This document shows, piece after piece, positions 57,553-64,000 of a stretch of 64,000 nt of DNA. The notes beneath the pieces were generated by a model that was given only the letters and a program-made list of their open reading frames with translations, made no database searches and was not told the origin of the DNA. A program made the position numbers and the translations under genes. Source of the stretch: Collinsella aerofaciens (GTDB lineage Bacteria > Actinomycetota > Coriobacteriia > Coriobacteriales > Coriobacteriaceae); the NCBI GenBank assembly GCA_008680965.1, contig NAKE01000001.1, forward strand, positions 1,054,001-1,118,000. Direction: 5' to 3'. The first letter of the stretch is position 1. Each line of letters opens with the position of its first letter.

Positions 57553-58770
57553 GTGTCTATGCGTACCGATGATTTTGACTATAACCTGCCCGAAGAGCTC
57601 ATCGCCCAAGCGCCTGCCGAGCCGCGCGACTCCTGCCGCCTGCTGGTGGTGGATCGCAAAGGCTCCCAGGCGGGAATGCCGCTGGAGCACGGCGGCACCG
57701 TCGAGCACCGCATCTTCCGCGACATCATCGATTATATCGAGCCGGGCGATGTGCTCGTCATCAACAAGACGCGCGTGATGCCGGCCCGCCTGATCGGTCG
57801 CAAGGCCGGCTCGGGCGGCGTGGTCGAGACGCTGCTGCTCAAGCGCCGCGAGGATATTGACCCGCTGGGCCATGTTTGGGAGTGCCTGGTCAAGCCGGGC
57901 AAGCGCCTGAAGCCCGGTGCACAGATTGAGTATCGCGCCGGTGGCGCCCATGCTCCCGTGGGGGCTCCCGTGGTGCTGACGGCCGAGGTCGTCGACTTTG
58001 TCACCGATAGCCGCGGCGGCCGCCTGGTGCGTTTTGAGCCGGCCGGCTGCAATGCCGCCGGCGACCCGCGCACGCTCGACGAGGCCATCCATGCTGCCGG
58101 CCACGTGCCGCTGCCGCCCTACATTACCGATTACGAGGGCGATCCCGAGAAGTACCAGACCGTCTACGCCATGAAGGAGGAGCACTCGGCTGCCGCTCCC
58201 ACGGCGGGTCTGCACTTTACCCCCGAGCTCATGGCCGCTATCGAGGCCAAGGGTGCGAAGTTTGCCGCCGTCGAGCTCGAGGTGGGCATTGATACCTTCC
58301 GCTTGGTGGAGGAGGACGACCCTACGCAGCACGTCATGCACACCGAGCGTTACCACGTATCGCAGGAGGTTGTCGACGCCGTGCATAAGGCGAAGGCCGA
58401 GGGACACCGCGTGATCGCCGTCGGCACCACCGCCGTGCGCTCGCTCGAGAGCGCTTTTGACGCGGACGCGCCGGTGTCCGATCCGGCCGTGACGGCGCGC
58501 TATTTTGAGGACCGCGAGGACGGGGCCGACACGCTTGGCCGCGGTGACATCGTGGTACGCGAGAACGCGACAACGCAGCTCTACCTCATGCCTGGCTCGA
58601 CCTATCACGTGGTCGACGCACTGATCACTAACTTCCACGTGCCGCGCTCCACGCTCATGATGCTCGTGAGCGCACTTGCCACCCGCGACCAGATCATGGA
58701 TGCCTATGCCGCCGCCATCGAGGAGCGCTACCGCTTCTTCAGCTTTGGCGACGCCATGCTCATTTTGTAG
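57553..58770 (+). CDS. queA: tRNA preQ1(34) S-adenosylmethionine ribosyltransferase-isomerase
   Basis: A 405-residue enzyme that transfers and isomerises the ribosyl part of SAM onto preQ1-tRNA, making epoxyqueuosine. The family N-terminus DDFDYNLPEELIAQAPAEPRD, then DVLVINKTRVMPARLIG, HSAAAPTAGLHFTPELM and TNFHVPRSTLMMLVSALA are all present. The length is larger than the usual 340-360 because of an insertion of about 45 residues near the middle (FDADAPVSDPAVTARYFEDRE and flanking). A GTG at 57553 fits AAGGAG at 8-base spacing; ATG 57559 is the alternative. Confidence 0.95.
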   Translation: MSMRTDDFDYNLPEELIAQAPAEPRDSCRLLVVDRKGSQAGMPLEHGGTVEHRIFRDIIDYIEPGDVLVINKTRVMPARLIGRKAGSGGVVETLLLKRREDIDPLGHVWECLVKPGKRLKPGAQIEYRAGGAHAPVGAPVVLTAEVVDFVTDSRGGRLVRFEPAGCNAAGDPRTLDEAIHAAGHVPLPPYITDYEGDPEKYQTVYAMKEEHSAAAPTAGLHFTPELMAAIEAKGAKFAAVELEVGIDTFRLVEEDDPTQHVMHTERYHVSQEVVDAVHKAKAEGHRVIAVGTTAVRSLESAFDADAPVSDPAVTARYFEDREDGADTLGRGDIVVRENATTQLYLMPGSTYHVVDALITNFHVPRSTLMMLVSALATRDQIMDAYAAAIEERYRFFSFGDAMLIL

Positions 58771-58945
58771 GTTACGGCGTTTTACAAACGCCGTAACCGG
58801 CCGACGCTGCAAACCCTCCTAAGCGGCAATCTGACGTTCAATCGTCGGGCATGACCAGAAGGTCAATGCCCCCCTCTTTCACGTCACCTTGCTCGCTTAG
58901 GGGCGTTTTCGCTGACTTCGCCAAAGCATCGGCAGGTACTCATTG
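58771..58945. repeat. Composite interspersed repeat, copy 1
   Basis: It starts with a 12-bp palindrome directly after the queA stop (GTTACGGCGTTT with its complement at 58786-58797). Then comes CCGGCCGACGCTGC (58797-58810), then the hairpin GGCATGACC-AGAA-GGTCAATGCC (58848-58870) followed by CCCCCTCTTTC, then CGCTGAC...GCATCGGC. The same order of blocks is found at 61966-62150. The CTCTTTC after the hairpin makes it a possible terminator. Confidence 0.65.
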
Positions 58946-58970
58946 GGGACGTACTTAAATGAGTGCCTGC
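58932..58970. repeat. GGGGAC-loop hairpin
   Basis: GCAGGTACTCATT pairs with AATGAGTGCCTGC, one mismatch, around the loop GGGGACGTACTTA. It resembles the GGGGAC elements at 59051-59104 and 62148-62262. Confidence 0.55.
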
Positions 58971-58975
58971 AGAAT

Positions 58976-59039
58976 GAGAGTGGATAATCTCCCGTTTTTG
59001 GCCTGCTTGGGGGCTCAAAGTGGGAGATTATCCACTCTC
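58976..59039. repeat. Long perfect inverted repeat, hairpin element B
   Basis: An 18-bp perfect stem (58976-58993 with 59022-59039, GAGAGTGGATAATCTCCC and its complement) extends outward through ATGA/TCAT with one bulged base. The 28-base loop begins GTTTTTGGCC and contains GGGGGCTCAAAG. Loop features match those of element A (481-543) though the stems are unrelated. Confidence 0.75.
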
Positions 59040-59050
59040 GTCATTGGGCT

Positions 59051-59104
59051 AGTCGTTGGGGACGTTCTTGTTTGACTAGTCGTTTAAGAACGTCCCCAAT
59101 GACT
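59051..59104. repeat. GGGGACGTTCTT inverted repeat
   Basis: AGTCGTTGGGGACGTTCTT (59051-59069) pairs with AAGAACGTCCCCAATGACT (59086-59104) with one G-T. The right half (from ACTAGTCGTTTAAGAACG) recurs at 62230-62259. It overlaps the stop codon of the minus-strand coiled-coil gene, so it may also act as part of its terminator. Confidence 0.65.
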
Positions 59105-60866
59105 ACTTGCTTGCGAACAGCCAGGCTAGGATGATCGCCAGGATTGCGGCGACGATGCAGACGATGGCGCCGGTGAATTTGATGCGTGAGTCGCGGGTAC
59201 GTTCGCGCACCGCGTCCTCGGTGGCCTCGAGCTGGGCGACTTCTCGCTCGGTCTCGGCGTGTTCGGCTTTGTCTCGGGCCAAGGATCCTGCAAGCGACTC
59301 AGTGATCTCTGGGTGGTCGTGCACTTCGGTCGCCTGTTCGATGATCGACTGCGCATGTGCGGCATCTGCTTGGGCGTTGGCGATGCTCTGCTCCTGGTCG
59401 CGGCGTGCCTTGTCCTCGGCAGTGATCTTCTCGCGCAGTTCGCGCTGACGAGTCGCGGCGGCTGTCTTCGCCGTCTGCAGCTCGTCGCGCGCGGCATCGG
59501 CTTCGGTCGTCACGGCTTGGTGCGCGCGTTTTGCGTCGGCGATAGGGGCTTGAGCCTGCTCGACGGCCTGCTCGGCTGCGGCAAGCGAGTGCTCAAGGTC
59601 GGCGGTGATGCGCGGGACATCTTCTTCGGCTTTACGCAGGGCATCTGCCGTGTCGGAAATCTGCATCGAGAGCTCGCTGGTGCGCACCGTATAGTTGGCG
59701 GGATTTGCCGAGGGATTGCGTTGCAGCTCGGCATACTCATGGCGCAGCGTCTCGAGCTGGGCGCGCGTGGCGTCGACGGTTTGTTGTGCGGCCGCAATGC
59801 CGGCGTCTCGCTCGGCCTTCACCTTGTCGCGGATGCGCTTGGAATCCTCAAGACGTCGAACGAGGCGGTTGCCGGTCTCGCGAGAGCTCGCCTCGCGGGC
59901 CTCCACGGCGTCGAGCGCGGCCTTCAGGCGGAGCTCAGTCGCGTCATCCTCTGTCTTCATTTGTTCGAGCTGACCCTTGAGCTCTGTCGCTTTGGAGGCG
60001 TGGGCATCACGATCAATCTCGGCGGCCGCTGCAGTCTTTTGGGCCGTGGCAATCGCCTGGCGCTGGTCGGCGACGATCTGGTCGTAGCGGCCTGCGATAT
60101 CCTGGCGCGTCTCGAGTTCCTCGGCCTGATCGGCAATGCGCTGCTCAAGTTCGGCCAGGTGGGCGCGGGCATCGGCAAGTGCCTTTTTCGCGGCGTTCAT
60201 CTCGCGCATGGCCGAGGCACCCTGGGCGATAAAGGTGCCCACGGCGTTCGCAGTGTTCGAGACAGCGGTCCCCAGATCGCGGCTCGCGGCGGAGGAGTGC
60301 GGGGCGGTCGGGCGAGCGGTGTCGGCAGCGTCCGCATCGGCAGTCTGCGGCACGGCGATATTGCCGGTACCGCCTTCGATCACAGAAAAGCCTGCTGCGT
60401 GCGGGTCGACCGCATCGGTGCCAATCGTGGGATGCTCGAGCTGCAGAAACGAGGGCATGGTGCTGCCCTGGTCGGCAACCGGAGTCTCGCCGGGTACGAA
60501 GGTCGAGGCTGCCTCGGCGGCCTCCTCTTCCTCGGCGTCAACGTCAGCGTCGGCCACGGCGTCTTTCATCGCTTTGACGGCATCCATCATGGAGTCCATG
60601 ACGGCGTCGAGCTCTTCTTCCGAAGAAACCTCGATAGGGCCCGCAGCTTGCGGAGCAGCATCCTGTACGGGGCGGTCGTCCTGAGCGGGCGCATCGTCGT
60701 TTTGCTCGTCTGCATCTTCGGCGCCAGGGGTTTCCGCCGTAGCGCTTTCGTCCAAGAATGGGCCGTCGAGGTCAATATCATCGCAGGTCACAGCGTCGGC
60801 ATCTGCAGTGACGTCTGCGGAATCATCAATATGCTGTTGAGTCTGGGGGTCCAGCTCGTCTGTCAT
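59103..60866 (-). CDS. Long coiled-coil, C-tail-anchored protein
   Basis: A 587-residue protein I do not recognise. The first 200 residues are acidic and probably disordered (DELDPQTQQHIDDSADV, EDADEQNDDAPAQDD). About 230-560 is almost continuous coiled coil, rich in Ala, Glu, Arg, Gln (AHLAELEQRIADQAEELETR, IAAAQQTVDATRAQLETLRHEYAELQ, AVEQAQAPIADAKRAHQAVTTEADA). The last 20 residues form one membrane helix (IVCIVAAILAIILAWLFASK). Only the tail crosses the membrane, so most of the chain is cytoplasmic. It may act as a cytoskeletal or membrane-tethering protein; that is inference. The start could also be 60872; GAGGAG lies between 3 and 9 bases upstream of the two. Confidence 0.75.
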   Translation of the reverse strand: MTDELDPQTQQHIDDSADVTADADAVTCDDIDLDGPFLDESATAETPGAEDADEQNDDAPAQDDRPVQDAAPQAAGPIEVSSEEELDAVMDSMMDAVKAMKDAVADADVDAEEEEAAEAASTFVPGETPVADQGSTMPSFLQLEHPTIGTDAVDPHAAGFSVIEGGTGNIAVPQTADADAADTARPTAPHSSAASRDLGTAVSNTANAVGTFIAQGASAMREMNAAKKALADARAHLAELEQRIADQAEELETRQDIAGRYDQIVADQRQAIATAQKTAAAAEIDRDAHASKATELKGQLEQMKTEDDATELRLKAALDAVEAREASSRETGNRLVRRLEDSKRIRDKVKAERDAGIAAAQQTVDATRAQLETLRHEYAELQRNPSANPANYTVRTSELSMQISDTADALRKAEEDVPRITADLEHSLAAAEQAVEQAQAPIADAKRAHQAVTTEADAARDELQTAKTAAATRQRELREKITAEDKARRDQEQSIANAQADAAHAQSIIEQATEVHDHPEITESLAGSLARDKAEHAETEREVAQLEATEDAVRERTRDSRIKFTGAIVCIVAAILAIILAWLFASK

Positions 60867-61160
60867 AGGCATGTGCTCCTCATCGTTGTTTGTCACCCTA
60901 TGATAAAGTCTCGCGCCGACATCCCGCGCGCTGCAGCAAAGTTTCAAAACGTGTTCGATGGCTCGCGTCGATAGCAAAAACTCGGCCACTTTATCCAGTT
61001 TGTACTTGACATTCCCTTCGCCGAAAGACGTTGCGCCGTTCGCCTGCCATGGGCTTTATTTTTCACTTGAACCCGCTAAAGTTGCATTTCAGCTTTTGGC
61101 GCGTGAAGTTGGATGCGCGCAGTCGACGGGCAGGCCCGTCGCGATTTGAAAGGACTTTAT

Positions 61161-61961
61161 ATGGGACTTTTCACTGGTAAGACCGTGATCGTCACCGGCG
61201 GCGGCAAGGCCACGCTCAAGGACGGCTCCGCTGGCTCCATCGGCTACGGTATCGATATCGCTTTTGCCAAGGAGGGCGCAAACCTCGTCATTACCGGCCG
61301 CAACGTTGCCAAGCTCGAGGCTGCCAAGGAATCCCTCGAGGCCGAGTACGGCGTCAAGGTTCTGCCTGTTCAGGCCGATGTCTCGGCTGGTCAGGACAAC
61401 GAGGCCGTCGTCCAGAACGTCATCGACAAGGCCATTGAGGAGTTCGGCCGCATCGACGCCGTCGTCAACAATGCTCAGGCCAGCGCTTCGGGCGTGACGA
61501 TCGCCGATCACACCATGGACCAGTTCAACCTCGCCATTTACTCCGGTCTGTATGCCACCTACCTGTACATGCAGAAGGCCTACCCGCACCTGAAGGAGAC
61601 CAAGGGCTCCGTGGTCAACTTTGCTTCGGGCGCCGGCCTGTTTGGCAACTATGGCCAGTGCAGCTACGCCGCTGCCAAGGAGGGCATCCGCGGTCTGACC
61701 CGCGTCGCTGCCAACGAGTGGGGCAAGGACGGCATCAACGTCAATATCGTTTGCCCGCTTGCTTGGACCGCCGCGCTCGAGAACTTCCAGGATGCCTATC
61801 CCGAGGCGTTCAAGGCCAACGTCCACATGCCGCCGGCGGGTCACTACGGCGACGTCGAGAAGGAAATCGGCCGCGTTGTCGTTCAGCTCTGCGGTCCCGA
61901 CTTTAAGTATATGAACGGCGAGACCGTCACCCTCGAGGGTGGCATGGGCCAGCGTCCTTAG
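61161..61961 (+). CDS. Short-chain dehydrogenase/reductase, possible hydroxysteroid dehydrogenase
   Basis: A 266-residue NAD(P)-dependent oxidoreductase of the SDR family. The dinucleotide loop is unusual: VIVTGGG is followed by KATLKDGSAGSIGYGI, so about ten residues are inserted before the usual G-I-G. Then VNNAQASASG takes the place of the usual N-A-G motif, and the catalytic Tyr and Lys are in YAAAKEG (Y-x-x-x-K). The C-terminus ends with NGETVTLEGGMGQRP. Steroid or bile-acid activity is suggested only by the known presence of hydroxysteroid dehydrogenases in Collinsella and relatives with similar SDRs. GAAAGGA precedes the ATG at 61161. It stands alone. Confidence 0.82.
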   Translation: MGLFTGKTVIVTGGGKATLKDGSAGSIGYGIDIAFAKEGANLVITGRNVAKLEAAKESLEAEYGVKVLPVQADVSAGQDNEAVVQNVIDKAIEEFGRIDAVVNNAQASASGVTIADHTMDQFNLAIYSGLYATYLYMQKAYPHLKETKGSVVNFASGAGLFGNYGQCSYAAAKEGIRGLTRVAANEWGKDGINVNIVCPLAWTAALENFQDAYPEAFKANVHMPPAGHYGDVEKEIGRVVVQLCGPDFKYMNGETVTLEGGMGQRP

Positions 61962-61965
61962 GGGT

Positions 61966-62150
61966 TCCGCCGTTCTACCGAACGGCGGACCGGCCGACGC
62001 TGCGCGGTCACCAGAGCGATAACTTGTCATTCAAAGAGGGCGGCATGACCAGAAGGTCTATGCCGCCCTCTTTTCATGCCAATTTGTTCGCCCTGGCGAC
62101 CGCTCGCTGATGTTGTCAGAGCATCGGCGTTACCAGAGCATCGGCGTTGT
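61966..62150. repeat. Composite interspersed repeat, copy 2
   Basis: Blocks in order: palindrome TCCGCCGTT/AACGGCGGA (61966-61989), CCGGCCGACGCTGC (61990-62003), the hairpin GGCATGACC-AGAA-GGTCTATGCC (62042-62064), then CGCTGAT...GCATCGGCG. It matches the layout after queA at 58771-58945, but the stem arms differ. It begins a few bases after the SDR stop, as the first copy does after queA. Confidence 0.65.
62035..62074 (+). terminator. Intrinsic terminator after the SDR gene
   Basis: AGAGGGCGGCATGACC pairs with GGTCTATGCCGCCCTCT with a single mismatch, around AGAA, then TTTTC. It is a well-formed terminator and carries the core of the composite repeat. Confidence 0.8.
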
Positions 62151-62262
62151 CGGCAGTTGGGGACAGTCCCTAAGTGCCGGCAGATTGGGACACTCCTTTG
62201 CAAGATGGCGCTGAAGGCTGTCCCCAACGTCTAGTCGTTTAAGAACGTCCCCAACGACTAGC
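62148..62262. repeat. GGGGAC repeats, partial copies
   Basis: CGGCAGTTGGGGACAGTCCC near 62149-62170 has complementarity to nearby GTGCCGGCAG, and CTAGTCGTTTAAGAACGTCC (62231-62250) repeats the right half of the element at 59051-59104, with an ACGACTAG end (62254-62261) that pairs with CTAGTCGT. GGCTGTCCCCAACG (62217-62230) is a third fragment. Confidence 0.6.
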
Positions 62263-62366
62263 GCGGGAACCTGATCCTAATGCACTAGTTTCTGTCGAGT
62301 CGGTGCTCCTTGCGGGTTGCCCGTATAATGGTTTGCGTATGAACCGCAACCAAGGAGTTCCAGTTT

Positions 62367-63506
62367 ATGGACCAGAGCCTTTTTAAATTCGACCTGATCG
62401 CCGAGGACCCGACGACGCACGCGCGTGCCGGCGTACTGCACACCCCGCACGGCGATATCGAGACGCCAATCTTTATGCCCGTGGGCACCAAGGCAAACGT
62501 CAAGGGTATTCCTACCGAGACCGTCAAACAGCTCGGCGCCCAGATCGTGCTTGCCAACACCTATCACCTGTCCATGCGTCCCGGCGAGGACACCATTGCC
62601 GAGCTGGGCGGCCTGCACAAGTTTATGAACTGGCACGGCCCCATTCTTACCGATTCGGGCGGCTTCCAGGTGTTCAGCCACAACGACGCCGTCAAGCTCA
62701 CCGACGAGGGCGTGCGCTTTATCGTCAACGACTACGACGGCCGCCACGTGTTCTGGACGCCCGAGGACAACATGGAAATCGCCATGAAGCTCGGCTCCGA
62801 TATCTGCATGCAGCTCGACCAGTGCCCGGGCTATCCCGCCACGCGCGCCTACGTCGAGCGCGCCGTTGAGCTGTCGAGTATGTGGGCCGAGCGCTGCTAT
62901 AAGGCGCATACCCGCGATGACCAGGCGCTCTTTGGCATCGTCCAAGGCGGCATGCACCTGGACCTGCGCCTGCGCTCGCTGCGCCATCTGGAGGAGTGCG
63001 GCGACTTCCCGGGTTACGGCATCGGCGGCTATTCGGTGGGCGAAGACCACGAGACCATGTTCGAGACGCTGGCACCGCTGGTTTCCGAGTACATGCCTAA
63101 GCACAAGCCGCGCTACCTCATGGGCGTCGGCAACCCTACCACGCTCGTGCGCGGCGTTGGCGTGGGCATCGACATGTTCGACTGCGTGCTGCCGACGCGC
63201 ACCGGCCGCATGGGTACGGCGTTCTCCAGTGAAGGTCGCCTTAACTTCCGCAACGCGCGCTTTGCGCACGACGACGGCCCTATCGACCCCACCTGCACCT
63301 GCCCGGTGTGCACGGGCGGCTACAGCCGTGCGCTCATCCGTCACATGGTCACGCAGAAGGAGATGCTCGGCGGTATTCTGCTGTCGATGCACAACATCTA
63401 CTACCTGCTCAACCTTATGCAGCGTGCCCGTCAGGCCATTATCGAGGGCCGTTACGGCGCGTTTGTGAGCGACTGGATGAACAGCCCTGCGGCGGTGGAT
63501 TACTAA
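62367..63506 (+). CDS. tgt: tRNA-guanine transglycosylase
   Basis: A 379-residue enzyme that exchanges guanine 34 of certain tRNAs for the queuosine precursor preQ1. The TIM-barrel core shows ILTDSGGFQVFSHNDAVKLT (the GGFQ motif with its catalytic Asp), FGIVQGGMHLDLRL, RYLMGVGNPTTLV and a second Asp in MFDCVLPTRTGRMG. The zinc site CTCPVCTGGYSRALIRHM is at the C-terminus. CAAGGAG precedes the ATG. Together with queA and queH 4-5 kb upstream, it completes the late queuosine pathway. Confidence 0.97.
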   Translation: MDQSLFKFDLIAEDPTTHARAGVLHTPHGDIETPIFMPVGTKANVKGIPTETVKQLGAQIVLANTYHLSMRPGEDTIAELGGLHKFMNWHGPILTDSGGFQVFSHNDAVKLTDEGVRFIVNDYDGRHVFWTPEDNMEIAMKLGSDICMQLDQCPGYPATRAYVERAVELSSMWAERCYKAHTRDDQALFGIVQGGMHLDLRLRSLRHLEECGDFPGYGIGGYSVGEDHETMFETLAPLVSEYMPKHKPRYLMGVGNPTTLVRGVGVGIDMFDCVLPTRTGRMGTAFSSEGRLNFRNARFAHDDGPIDPTCTCPVCTGGYSRALIRHMVTQKEMLGGILLSMHNIYYLLNLMQRARQAIIEGRYGAFVSDWMNSPAAVDY

Positions 63507-63578
63507 GAGCCGCGACCGCTGACCGATGCCTTGCAAGCGCTTGATGCATCGTGGGTACCATACCGAATAGTTGATGTT

Positions 63579-63620
63579 CGGGCGGGTGTTTGGCGCATGG
63601 CGTCGACCCCGCCCGTTTTT
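63579..63620 (+). terminator. Intrinsic terminator after tgt
   Basis: CGGGCGGG (63579-63586) pairs with CCCGCCCG (63608-63615) around a 21-base loop, followed by TTTTTCTTTTT. Confidence 0.82.
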
Positions 63621-63642
63621 CTTTTTCCCGATAGGAGTACCC

Positions 63643-64000
63643 ATGATTGAGAACGAGAATGTCGAGGGCGAGTCCGCCTACGACGAGACGTACCGCCGCG
63701 GTCCCGTGGTTATGCGCGGCCCCATGATTCCTAAGGACAACACCTACGCCAACCTGCTGGCGCCCGAGGAGTCGACCGACTGGCTGCATGCTGATCCGTG
63801 GCGCGTGCTGCGCATCCAGGCCGAGTTTGTCGATGGCTTTGGCGCACTTGCCGAGCTTGGGCCCGCTGTGACCATCTTCGGCAGCGCCCGCATGCCCAAG
63901 ACCGATCCGCTCTATAAGGCGGCGCGCACGGTCGGCCGCAAAATCGCCCAGCGCGGCGTGGCGGTCATCACCGGTGGCGGCCCCGGCATCATGGAAGCGG
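63643..64000 (+). CDS. LOG-family (TIGR00730-like) Rossmann protein, partial
   Basis: The first 119 codons of a gene running off the right edge. Start at ATG 63643 with AGGAG. After an N-terminal extension of about 60 residues, the Rossmann core begins: AVTIFGSARMPKTDPLYKAARTVGRKIAQRG and VAVITGGGPGIMEA, the signature of the LOG/YgdH family. The catalytic P-G-G-x-G-T-x-x-E motif would follow beyond the window. Family members are nucleoside-monophosphate phosphoribohydrolases, related to the cytokinin-activating enzymes. The long N-terminal extension resembles the larger bacterial type. Confidence 0.8.
   Translation, partial: MIENENVEGESAYDETYRRGPVVMRGPMIPKDNTYANLLAPEESTDWLHADPWRVLRIQAEFVDGFGALAELGPAVTIFGSARMPKTDPLYKAARTVGRKIAQRGVAVITGGGPGIMEA

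Larger units (their letters stand above)
58771..59102. other. Repeat-packed intergenic region after queA
   Basis: No gene supported in 332 bases. It contains a palindrome (58771-58797), a composite repeat shared with the region after the SDR gene (58797-58940), a GGGGAC-type hairpin (58932-58970), long hairpin B (58976-59039), and another GGGGAC hairpin (59051-59104) that reaches the end of the minus-strand gene. Confidence 0.7.
61962..62366. other. Repeat-packed intergenic region between SDR and tgt
   Basis: No gene supported in 405 bases. It holds composite repeat copy 2 (61966-62150) with a strong terminator at 62035-62074, and GGGGAC repeats at 62148-62262. The tgt ribosome site CAAGGAG ends it. 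Confidence 0.7.

Noticed and set aside
59259..60974. 571-codon open frame opposite the coiled-coil gene
   Set aside because: A mirror of an Ala/Glu/Arg-rich gene; no start signal. The minus-strand frame has a signal-like layout with a tail anchor and a ribosome site.
737..62050. GGGCATGACC shared by the licT terminator, the second RAT and the composite repeats as one regulon
   Set aside because: The 9-10-base match is short and lies in hairpin arms that would naturally converge; three or four occurrences in 64 kb are not convincing without a genome-wide count.

Overview
The window is about 64 kb of GC-rich chromosomal DNA with tightly packed genes on both strands. It most likely comes from a gut actinobacterium of the class Coriobacteriia, close to Collinsella. 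This is inferred from several things together: a beta-glucoside PTS with a LicT-type antiterminator, a ruvCAB operon with a GAAC-N4-GTTC SOS box, class III fructose-bisphosphatase, QueH-type queuosine synthesis, a desulfoferrodoxin-like superoxide reductase, many large surface proteins, and families of short GC-rich intergenic hairpins. No rRNA, tRNA or CRISPR array was seen.

Layout. 1-442 is the 3' end of a helicase-nuclease gene. 440-4830 is a beta-glucoside uptake and hydrolysis locus (licT, PTS EIIBC, 6-phospho-beta-glucosidase) with RAT/terminator-like leaders. 4980-19110 is a housekeeping block: dnaE, a SWIM/SNF2 helicase, a superoxide reductase, a degenerate NAD-synthetase-like protein, ruvCAB and fhs. 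19230-26730 is mixed: a membrane protein, a CDF transporter, a zinc-ribbon protein, then a smaller accessory stretch with a SHOCT module in an overlapping frame, a candidate convergent toxin/antitoxin-RNA locus, an ADP-ribosylglycohydrolase and a YhcG nuclease. 26758-31000 encodes exported proteins: a Tat-exported PI-PLC with an LAxTG-like tail and two paralogous lipoproteins. 31372-36823 holds fchA-folD (one-carbon metabolism, complementing fhs), a C69 dipeptidase, a phasin-like protein and an AarF/UbiB kinase-like protein.

The most interesting region is 36975-45445. A cobalamin riboswitch precedes a 2400-residue cell-surface protein with seven Ig-like repeats, three DUF4430-type domains (related to the C-terminal domain of transcobalamin and intrinsic factor), a PQQ-like beta-propeller, a Flg_new/InlB repeat and a C-terminal membrane anchor. 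It is followed directly by a second membrane-anchored DUF4430 protein. I read this as a B12-regulated surface system for capturing cobalamin or corrinoids.

45568-56148 runs mainly on the minus strand (two GtrA proteins, fbp, a TIM-barrel protein, an RsmB-type methylase, a MetRS-like ligase). In it an IS3-family element (49878-51326) has inserted into the loop of a bidirectional terminator between degV and the TIM-barrel gene. 56281-64000 carries a DUF3267 metalloprotease, the queuosine genes queH, queA and tgt, a long coiled-coil tail-anchored protein, a short-chain dehydrogenase and the start of a LOG-family gene. The two intergenic gaps here (58771-59102 and 61962-62366) are packed with related hairpin repeats.
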